Of a stretch of DNA of 7,029 nucleotides, positions 1 to 3,885 are shown one piece after another. The position numbers were made by a program, and so were the translations under genes. This DNA comes from JACPYG01 sp964356545 (lineage in GTDB: Bacteria; Patescibacteriota; Minisyncoccia; Minisyncoccales; Staskawiczbacteraceae): assembly GCA_964356545.1 (NCBI GenBank), contig CAYHHX010000025.1:1-7029 (forward strand). The letters run 5' to 3'. Under the pieces are notes generated by a model. That model did not search any database, was not told where the DNA came from, and saw nothing but the letters and a program-made list of their open reading frames with translations. How positions within the stretch are numbered: position 1 is the first letter of the stretch; each line of letters begins with the position of its first letter.

Positions 1-3
1 ATA

Positions 4-32
4 CACACCGATAACGGCGGTATTGGTTTGTG
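4..32 (+). other. Stem-loop in structured non-coding leader
   Basis: CAC (4-6) can pair with GTG (30-32) and ACCGATA (7-13) with TATTGGT (21-27, one G-T pair), leaving a 7-nt loop ACGGCGG and a two-T bulge. Loop bases ACGG (14-17) could also pair with CCGT (46-49), giving a possible pseudoknot. It lies directly upstream of the 59-97 hairpin. I do not recognise an RNA family. It may be the 3' end of a transcript or RNA gene that starts left of the window. Confidence 0.35.
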
Positions 33-58
33 AAAATAGACGAGTCCGTGCGTTAGCG

Positions 59-103
59 AAAGCTCCGTTAGAAACTCCGGTTTCAAAACGGAGCTTTTGT
101 TTT
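59..103 (+). terminator. Intrinsic terminator with nested hairpin
   Basis: AAAGCTCCGTT (59-69) pairs perfectly with AACGGAGCTTT (87-97), an 11-bp stem. Inside it, GAAAC (71-75) pairs with GTTTC (80-84) around a TCCG tetraloop of the stable UNCG type. A T-rich tail TTTTGTTTT (95-103) follows. It should stop rightward transcription from genes left of the window and insulate the new promoter at 133. The opposite strand lacks a good T tail, so the + direction is favoured. Confidence 0.7.
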
Positions 104-106
104 GAC

Positions 107-115
107 TTATCCACA
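107..115 (+). promoter_or_regulatory. Perfect DnaA box
   Basis: TTATCCACA matches the DnaA box consensus TTATNCACA exactly, in the form of the strong R1 box of E. coli oriC. It sits 17 nt upstream of the putative -35 element at 133. A second copy in opposite orientation lies at 6869-6877, and the shared identity extends to 12 bp (ACTTATCCACAG). It may bind host DnaA to help replication or to tune the adjacent promoter. Binding itself is inference. Confidence 0.5.
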
Positions 116-132
116 GCTAGGTTTTTTAGAAC

Positions 133-161
133 TTGCATTGCTTTTTTTATAATTTTACAAT
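133..161 (+). promoter_or_regulatory. Putative sigma70-type promoter, left control region
   Basis: TTGCAT (133-138) and TACAAT (156-161) are separated by 17 bp. A TATAAT also occurs at 148-153 but has no partner at proper spacing. Predicted transcription starts near 168, just after the terminator, and would read the leader hairpin and the replication genes. The start falls on or next to an ATG at 168. Confidence 0.5.
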
Positions 162-167
162 ATACAT

Positions 168-278
168 ATGGAACAAAATACGATTAGAAACAATTTAATA
201 ATTTTGTTGGCGACAGGCAGTAAAACATCATTCCCTCTAATCGGGGAGTTCCAGTGTTTTACTGCCTTTTGCCTGTAA
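168..278 (+). CDS. Possible 36-residue leader peptide overlapping the leader hairpin
   Basis: An ATG at the predicted transcription start opens a 36-codon frame ending in TAA at 276. The peptide begins MEQNTIRNNLIILLATGSK and contains a short hydrophobic stretch (IILLA). It resembles no family I know. The frame runs through the whole 215-267 hairpin, so ribosome movement could in principle change its folding, as in attenuation. It could equally be a chance frame, because the inverted repeat alone explains much of the sequence. If translated, it would be from a leaderless mRNA. Confidence 0.2.
   Translation: MEQNTIRNNLIILLATGSKTSFPLIGEFQCFTAFCL
215..270 (+). terminator. Leader hairpin: attenuator- or terminator-like
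   Basis: AGGCAGTAAAACA (215-227) pairs perfectly with TGTTTTACTGCCT (255-267), a 13-bp stem. The loop can form a smaller TCCC/GGGA helix (232-235 with 244-247). TTTT follows at 267-270. A competing pairing, ACAGGC (213-218) with GCCTGT (271-276), also exists. Two mutually exclusive structures between promoter and first gene suggest attenuation or an antiterminator target. A plain terminator would leave the downstream operon without an evident promoter. Confidence 0.5.
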
Positions 279-285
279 AACTTTT

Positions 286-504
286 ATGAAAAAACACATA
301 AAAATAAATTGGAGAGAAAAGTATTTAGAAATTTATGGCATAACTAAAAATAAATTTTCCTATGATATTTCATTCCAACATTTATTAGGAGACGGGTTAG
401 AGAAATGGTTAAGACATCTATCTGAAAAAAATTGGTGGGGTGAAGAATTAAAGGTCGCTTTTACAAAAGCATTTAATGAGATTAATTCTTATGGCGAAAA
501 CTAG
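286..504 (+). CDS. Small hypothetical phage protein
   Basis: This gene encodes 72 residues, begins MKKHIKINWREKYLEIYG and ends in TAG. I do not recognise a family. It is soluble-looking, mixed-charge and rich in aromatic residues, with a WLRHLSEKNWW stretch at about 41-51. There is no signal peptide or membrane segment. It is the first gene after the leader hairpin, which ends only 16 nt upstream, and no Shine-Dalgarno sequence is present. Its last 14 nt overlap the start of the initiator gene at 491, so the two are probably translationally coupled. Position at the head of a replication operon suggests an early accessory role, which is inference only. Confidence 0.7.
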   Translation: MKKHIKINWREKYLEIYGITKNKFSYDISFQHLLGDGLEKWLRHLSEKNWWGEELKVAFTKAFNEINSYGEN

Positions 505-1309
505 AATGGTAAATACCAGATTTTGGAATGATGGTTGGATCAGAGACAAACTTAATCCATTAGACAGACTGCTTTTTCTTTATTTCTTAACTAATGAACA
601 CACAAATATTTCAGGGATTTATGAATTACCTTTAAGCACAATATCTTATGAAACAGGTATTGAAAAAGAGGAACTTTTAAAATCAATGTTGCCTCGATTA
701 GAGCCTAAAATTTACTATAAAAAAGGGTGGGTAATTCTCATAAATTTCATAAAACATCAGAATCAGAAGAGTCCGAAGGTAAAAAAAGGCATAGAATCTG
801 AAATAGCCTTAATTCCAAAGGATATTTTAGAAATTGCGATACGGTATGGATACGGTATGGATACCCTATCGCATCTTAATCTTAATCTTAATCTTAATCC
901 TAATCTTAATATTAAGAATGATTTTACTGCCGTAAAATCACTTTTAAAAGTTAAAAATAAAAATATGAGACAATACAATCCAAATGCTTCTGAAGATGAA
1001 TATGAAAAAAAGATTGACTATGAAAGTCAAGAAGAAATCAAAGAAGAAAAAAAAGAAGGAATAAATAAAGTGGCTTCCCGCCTTCAAAGTGAATTTATAA
1101 AACTAGCTGAAAAAGAAATAGGACATAAGCCAATGTATAATAAAGCAGGATACATTCTTTTATGTCGAGCTTTAAAAACTTTTTCAGAGAAAGACTTACA
1201 AGATAGTTTTAAGGATTGGTTTAATGAATCAAAAAAAGAAGAAGATTTGATTCAGATCACTCAAGCATTATCAAGTAATCGCCTTAATAGGTGGAAAGTA
1301 AATAAATAA
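491..1309 (+). CDS. Replication initiator-like protein (phage O / replisome-organiser type)
   Basis: This 272-residue protein probably binds the phage origin and recruits the helicase encoded just downstream. The N-terminal ~100 residues (TRFWNDGWIRDKLNPLDRLLFLYFLTN..., then SGIYELPLSTISYETGI) match the winged-helix start common in phage replication organisers, where a helix-turn-helix follows an invariant FW/W region. Residues ~116-141 are a low-complexity linker (LNLNLNLN) encoded by a DNA repeat cluster. Residues 160-190 are charged. The C-terminal ~75 residues (KPMYNKAGYILLCRALKTFSEKDLQDSFKDWF) are helical and may contact the helicase. I chose ATG 491 over 476 because MAKTRMVNTRFW is the natural N-terminus and 476 adds only MRLIL. 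The helicase starts 1 nt after the stop. Assignment rests on N-terminal pattern and neighbourhood, not on a catalytic motif. Confidence 0.75.
   Translation: MAKTRMVNTRFWNDGWIRDKLNPLDRLLFLYFLTNEHTNISGIYELPLSTISYETGIEKEELLKSMLPRLEPKIYYKKGWVILINFIKHQNQKSPKVKKGIESEIALIPKDILEIAIRYGYGMDTLSHLNLNLNLNPNLNIKNDFTAVKSLLKVKNKNMRQYNPNASEDEYEKKIDYESQEEIKEEKKEGINKVASRLQSEFIKLAEKEIGHKPMYNKAGYILLCRALKTFSEKDLQDSFKDWFNESKKEEDLIQITQALSSNRLNRWKVNK
836..916. repeat. Candidate replication origin: dyad, 11-bp direct repeat and AT-rich hexamers
   Basis: Three elements lie side by side. GCGATACGGTAT (836-847) and ATACCCTATCGC (861-872) form an inverted repeat pairing at 11 of 12 positions. ATACGGTATGG occurs twice in tandem (839-849, 850-860). 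CTTAAT occurs in six tandem units at 875-910 with one change (CCTAAT at 899-904), followed by ATTAAG. The 11-bp repeat is read in two different frames, so it is not kept for its amino acids. Iteron-like repeats, a dyad and an easily melted AT tract inside the initiator gene recall lambda ori inside gene O. Origin function is inference. Confidence 0.5.
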
Positions 1310-1310
1310 T

Positions 1311-2147
1311 ATGACATTACCAACAGGTTTAGACTTAATTAAACTGGAAGAGAAATTAGCGGAATACTCTGGGGAAGATAAAATCGTTTCTTCTGAAGAA
1401 CTGATATTGAAAGAAAATGAAATACCAATACAAACATTTCAGACTGGTATTCCGAGTATGGATAGGCTTCTGAATAATGTTGAGCCGGGCGAACTTATAA
1501 TCACTACAGGTCCAACAGGACACGGAAAAACAACTTTACTTATGAGTATCACTCAAAGTATGGCGAATAGGGATATAAAATCAGTATGGTTCACAATGGA
1601 AGTTCCTCCTCGCCAATTTCTAAATAAAATTCAACGAAACGGGAAAGTGCCCCATTTCTATCTTCCATCAAAGAATACCGAAAATAATATTCAATGGCTT
1701 ATTGAAAGAATAGTGGAAGCAAAAATAAAATTTAATACACAGATAATTTTTATTGATCATCTGCATCAAATTTTTTCAATGGAGAAAATGAAAAATCTTT
1801 CATTGGAAATCGGTGATGTTGTCGCTCAAATAAAAAAATTGGCGATTGATTACGGTTTGGTTATATTTTTAATCGCCCATAACAAAGACAGAGATGACAA
1901 CAAAGAGCCACAAATGCAAGACATAAGAGATTCAGGAATGATTAGTAGGTTAGCTGATGTGGTAATGGGGGTATGGCGAGTTAGAAATAATAGCGATAGG
2001 GACAGAAACAGAATGGAAGATTTATCTGAAATTGATAATTGGGCGAAAGTTAGAATTTGGAAAAATCGCCGAGAGGGCAAAATGGGTTCTTGGTTTATGC
2101 AACACGAAGAACATACACTGACAGAATTATCAGATAATTTTTTTTAA
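1311..2147 (+). CDS. DnaB-type replicative helicase (SF4, RecA fold), lacking the N-terminal domain
   Basis: This 278-residue protein is a likely ring helicase that unwinds DNA at the phage fork using ATP. Visible motifs in order are: TGIPSMDRLLNNVEPGEL (45-62), typical entry to a RecA core; Walker A GPTGHGKT (67-74); FTMEVPPRQ (94-102), equivalent to the EMS motif of DnaB; Walker B IIFIDHLHQ (145-153); FLIAHNK (186-192), the sensor strand; DIRDSGMISRLADVVMGVWR (204-223), the diagnostic DnaB/Twinkle DLR-SG..ADVV block; and KNRREGKMGS (251-260), the arginine-finger region. Cellular DnaB is about 450-470 residues, so the N-terminal primase-binding domain is missing and a ~45-residue tail takes its place. 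AH in the sensor strand is closer to T7 gp4/Twinkle than to bacterial DnaB. It starts 1 nt after the initiator, recalling the initiator-helicase pair of P22 (genes 18 and 12). Confidence 0.9.
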   Translation: MTLPTGLDLIKLEEKLAEYSGEDKIVSSEELILKENEIPIQTFQTGIPSMDRLLNNVEPGELIITTGPTGHGKTTLLMSITQSMANRDIKSVWFTMEVPPRQFLNKIQRNGKVPHFYLPSKNTENNIQWLIERIVEAKIKFNTQIIFIDHLHQIFSMEKMKNLSLEIGDVVAQIKKLAIDYGLVIFLIAHNKDRDDNKEPQMQDIRDSGMISRLADVVMGVWRVRNNSDRDRNRMEDLSEIDNWAKVRIWKNRREGKMGSWFMQHEEHTLTELSDNFF

Positions 2148-2150
2148 CAT

Positions 2151-2585
2151 ATGAAAAACATCTTTGACATTTTGAAAGGGAAAGAGGAATTATTTTATAT
2201 TTTAAATTTAAACATTGAGGAATATGAAAAAACAAAAAAAGACTGGGAAGTTTCTAAAGAGATGATTGCTGAAAAATATACAAAACCGATTTCAGAAGAA
2301 ATAAAAAAACTGCTTAATTCATATTTAAATAAATTAGAAGAAAAAAAAGAAATGGTAGTGCGATTGGATAACCGAGATAGAAAGAACGGAAAATCTTTTC
2401 AGGAAAGAAAGAAAAATATAGATGAAATAAATAATATGTCTGAATGGGGAAAAGAATATAGGGCAGATCTGAATAAAAGAATAAGACCGATACAAGAATG
2501 GATATTGCCGGCAGATTGGTTTGATATAAAAGCAAATGGAATAAGTTGGTTTGTTTCAATTTTTTATAAGAGAATTTTAAAATAG
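2151..2585 (+). CDS. Hypothetical charged protein
   Basis: This 144-residue protein begins 3 nt after the helicase. I do not recognise it. It is Lys/Glu-rich and probably largely helical, with a likely coiled-coil part around residues 22-70 (EEYEKTKKDWEVSKEMIAEK onward). A more hydrophobic, Trp-containing C-terminus includes IQEWILPADWFD and ISWFVSIFYKRILK. There is no signal peptide or clear membrane helix, although the last 20 residues are amphipathic. The stop is TAG, and the next gene's ATG is 12 nt from this stop and in the same frame. Suppression of the amber codon would therefore join the two proteins. Its place next to the helicase suggests a replication accessory role, unproven. Confidence 0.75.
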   Translation: MKNIFDILKGKEELFYILNLNIEEYEKTKKDWEVSKEMIAEKYTKPISEEIKKLLNSYLNKLEEKKEMVVRLDNRDRKNGKSFQERKKNIDEINNMSEWGKEYRADLNKRIRPIQEWILPADWFDIKANGISWFVSIFYKRILK

Positions 2586-2594
2586 AAAAAGAAT

Positions 2595-2765
2595 ATGAAA
2601 AAGAAAAAACAAAAAAGATTTCCAGATTATGAAAGAGTAGACTTAAAAGATATTGTCAGTTTCGGGACGAATGTTTGGATAAGAAACGATAAGAGATCTT
2701 TGGTTATAGTTTTTCCTTGCGGGCAAGAACTTCACTTTAAGCCGGAAGATGAAATTTTGACTTAA
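2595..2765 (+). CDS. Small basic hypothetical protein
   Basis: This gene encodes 56 residues with a very basic start (MKKKKQKRF) followed by a beta-rich segment, VSFGTNVWIRNDKRSLVIVF, and then PCGQELHFKPEDEILT. It is in the same frame as the upstream gene, separated only by TAG and three codons. It could be a separate small gene or the C-terminal part of the 144-residue protein. No known domain is recognised. The compact strand-rich pattern could be a small SH3-like or OB-like fold, but this is a guess. The second promoter follows within 32 nt of its stop. Confidence 0.6.
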   Translation: MKKKKQKRFPDYERVDLKDIVSFGTNVWIRNDKRSLVIVFPCGQELHFKPEDEILT

Positions 2766-2786
2766 ATATAGAGTCGTGTTGTGTTA

Positions 2787-2825
2787 CTAGACTAGCTTGA
2801 CTTCGTTATATAACTTGTATAAGAT
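2787..2825 (+). promoter_or_regulatory. Putative promoter with palindromic operator candidates
   Basis: TTGACT (2797-2802) and TAAGAT (2820-2825) are 17 bp apart, with an overlapping TATAAG at 2818-2823. The spacer contains the perfect 10-bp palindrome GTTATATAAC (2805-2814). CTAGACTAG (2787-2795), nearly palindromic, abuts the -35. The next gene looks like a ribbon-helix-helix DNA-binding protein, a class that often represses its own promoter at such sites. Predicted start is near 2832. Confidence 0.5.
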
Positions 2826-2874
2826 GTAAGCAATGAAGTTTTGGTCGGTCTTCATAGATAATAAAAAACAAAAT

Positions 2875-3051
2875 ATGAATGAGAAAAAATTAAAAGCGAT
2901 AAAGTTAGATGAAAAGACAATGAGGGGTGTTTGGCTTCCTCCTGAATATCACCAGATAATCAGAGAGCGAGCGGTAAAGGCAAAATTGCCGATTTATAAA
3001 TATCTCATAATGATTAGCAATGGATACGAATTAAAACACTTAATAAAATGA
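2875..3051 (+). CDS. Ribbon-helix-helix-like small DNA-binding protein
   Basis: This gene encodes 58 residues. The pattern TMRGVWLPPEYHQIIRERA followed by KAKLPIYKYLIMISN matches the Arc/CopG layout: a short beta strand with Leu-Pro, helix A, a turn, then helix B. Such proteins bind operators as dimers through the strand and often repress their own promoter. A promoter with palindromes lies immediately upstream. The frame is also open from an ATG at 2833, which coincides with the predicted transcription start and would give 72 residues from a leaderless mRNA. I prefer 2875 because its A-rich CAAAATATG context resembles the other starts here. It overlaps the next gene by 4 nt. Function is inferred from a short pattern and could be wrong. 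Confidence 0.6.
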   Translation: MNEKKLKAIKLDEKTMRGVWLPPEYHQIIRERAVKAKLPIYKYLIMISNGYELKHLIK

Positions 3052-3185
3052 ACGACTGGCTAAAAGAAAGAAAAATAAATAAGAGCAAAGAGCGAACAGA
3101 TTATTATTCCGCCATAATGCTTGTGATAATTCTGGCGGTGGTCGTTGCGGTTTTAGAAATTAGCTGGGTTATAAGTTTATTTTAA
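3048..3185 (+). CDS. Small single-pass membrane protein
   Basis: This gene encodes 45 residues. A basic N-terminus (MNDWLKERKINKSKERTDYY) is followed by one strongly hydrophobic helix, roughly residues 22-45, ending at the C-terminus (AIMLVIILAVVVAVLEISWV). The topology is probably N-in. It starts inside the stop of the ribbon-helix-helix gene (ATGA), so the two are likely coupled. It is too short and too far from any lysis genes to be called a holin. Tiny early membrane proteins in phages often act on host membrane functions or in superinfection exclusion, but nothing here shows which. Confidence 0.65.
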   Translation: MNDWLKERKINKSKERTDYYSAIMLVIILAVVVAVLEISWVISLF

Positions 3186-3189
3186 ATTT

Positions 3190-3363
3190 ATGGAAAAACC
3201 AACACAAGAACAATTAAACAGGTGGTATGAACACAAGTCCAACAAAGAGAGGTGGTGCGAAGCTCAAGAAAGAATGGAAGATGAAAAATTTGAAGATACT
3301 AATCCTTATCGGCACATTGAAGAAGCGAACGAGGAGAATTATAAGGCGGAGGATAATAAATAA
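3190..3363 (+). CDS. Small acidic hypothetical protein
   Basis: This gene encodes 57 hydrophilic residues with a high Glu/Asn/Lys content, starting MEKPTQEQLNRWYEHKSNKE, and has no hydrophobic core to speak of. The start context TAAATTTATGGAAAA is identical to those at 3361-3375 and 6967-6981. I do not recognise a family. It starts 4 nt after the membrane-protein stop and ends 4 nt before the next start, so it fits the operon. A longer frame opening at 3227 in another phase overlaps it, but the real downstream gene in that phase begins at 3368. Confidence 0.65.
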   Translation: MEKPTQEQLNRWYEHKSNKERWCEAQERMEDEKFEDTNPYRHIEEANEENYKAEDNK

Positions 3364-3367
3364 ATTT

Positions 3368-3520
3368 ATGGAAAATTTTACAAAAGAAATTACGGAGTTA
3401 ATTAAAAAAAATGTAATTAGAGATATTCAAGTAAAAATGTTAGAGAAAAAAATTGAAGGTTTTGTTATCAGTCGAGAAATTATGAATGAGATTTTAGCAG
3501 AGATTGAAGCTAGTTTATAA
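3368..3520 (+). CDS. Small hypothetical helical protein
   Basis: This gene encodes 50 residues, starting MENFTKEITELIKKNVIRD, and is predicted to be mostly amphipathic helix with repeated Ile/Leu spacing, perhaps a small helical bundle or dimer. The frame stays open upstream to 3227, but that part overlaps the neighbouring gene and reads as a basic, unnatural sequence. The start at 3368 also has the shared TAAATTTATGGAAAA context. It lies 4 nt after the previous stop and 4 nt before the next start. No family is recognised. Confidence 0.6.
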   Translation: MENFTKEITELIKKNVIRDIQVKMLEKKIEGFVISREIMNEILAEIEASL

Positions 3521-3524
3521 AACA

Positions 3525-3734
3525 ATGCAAAAAGAAATAGAAAAAATAATAAATAAGTTTCCGCCAGCCGAGATAAATAATTCAAGAGCGATAGTGCGAA
3601 GGAAGTTTGAGAGTTTTTATAAGTCAAAGAGCGAGAGTAAAGCGATGCAGATTGAGGCGATGACGGGGGAAACGGCGGATTTCAGGGACGAAGACAACGA
3701 ATGGTCGTTTAGAGGGGAGCAAATACCTCGCTAG
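3525..3734 (+). CDS. Small hypothetical protein, possibly frameshifted at its end
   Basis: This gene encodes 69 residues, MQKEIEKIINKFPPAEINN onward, ending GEQIPR at TAG. ATG 3525 is preferred over 3504, which would overlap the upstream gene. The last third of the gene is much richer in G+C (34 of 60 bases at 3661-3720) than its beginning. In the +1 frame the sequence continues past the stop as a protein-like SKYLARAFIRLKAESAMQMT. The GGGG run at 3714-3717 is where loss of one base would join the two. So the gene may be intact and short, or a frameshifted form of a longer one. No family is recognised. Confidence 0.5.
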   Translation: MQKEIEKIINKFPPAEINNSRAIVRRKFESFYKSKSESKAMQIEAMTGETADFRDEDNEWSFRGEQIPR

Positions 3735-3885
3735 AGCGTTTATACGGCTCAAGGCTGAAAGTGCGATGCAGATGACCTAGAAAGCGAAAAACGAGCGTAT
3801 AAACGCAAATAACTGGCAAAAAACGCAAGGGGCGGGCATAGACGAGTAGTTTAAAAACAATAAATAATAAAAATAAACAAAATAT
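3735..3885 (+). other. Non-coding or decayed GC-richer segment with inverted repeat
   Basis: No intact gene lies here. GCGTTTATACG (3736-3746) pairs perfectly with CGTATAAACGC (3796-3806) across a 49-nt loop. GCGATGCAGAT (3763-3773) repeats an 11-mer within the preceding gene (3642-3652). A +1 frame relative to that gene runs through the segment broken only by TAG at 3778 and 3844, ending at TAATAA just after. Possibilities are a structured RNA, a decayed gene end, or an insertion scar. A/T-rich sequence from about 3848 leads into the SSB-like gene without a clear promoter. Confidence 0.45.

Noticed and set aside
36..97. Hammerhead ribozyme-like sequence (GACGAGTCCGTG ... GCGAAA before a strong stem)
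   Set aside because: The GAAA and following stem fit, but the CUGANGA core reads UAGACGA with both first bases wrong, and stem II between them pairs at only one or two positions.
763..978. Minus-strand open frame over the initiator gene
   Set aside because: It is an Arg/Leu-rich mirror of the CTTAAT repeats and a shadow of a well-supported gene.
2164..2196. TTGACA inside the 144-residue gene as a promoter
   Set aside because: The -35 is perfect, but no acceptable -10 box lies 16-18 bp downstream.
3227..3367. N-terminal extension of the 50-residue protein to 3227
   Set aside because: It overlaps an in-operon gene (3190-3363) with good start and stop spacing, and the extension is an unnatural basic sequence.
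36..3847. Shared 10-mer ATAGACGAGT at 36-45 and 3838-3847
   Set aside because: About twenty such 10-mer pairs are expected by chance in 7 kb; the flanks do not match.
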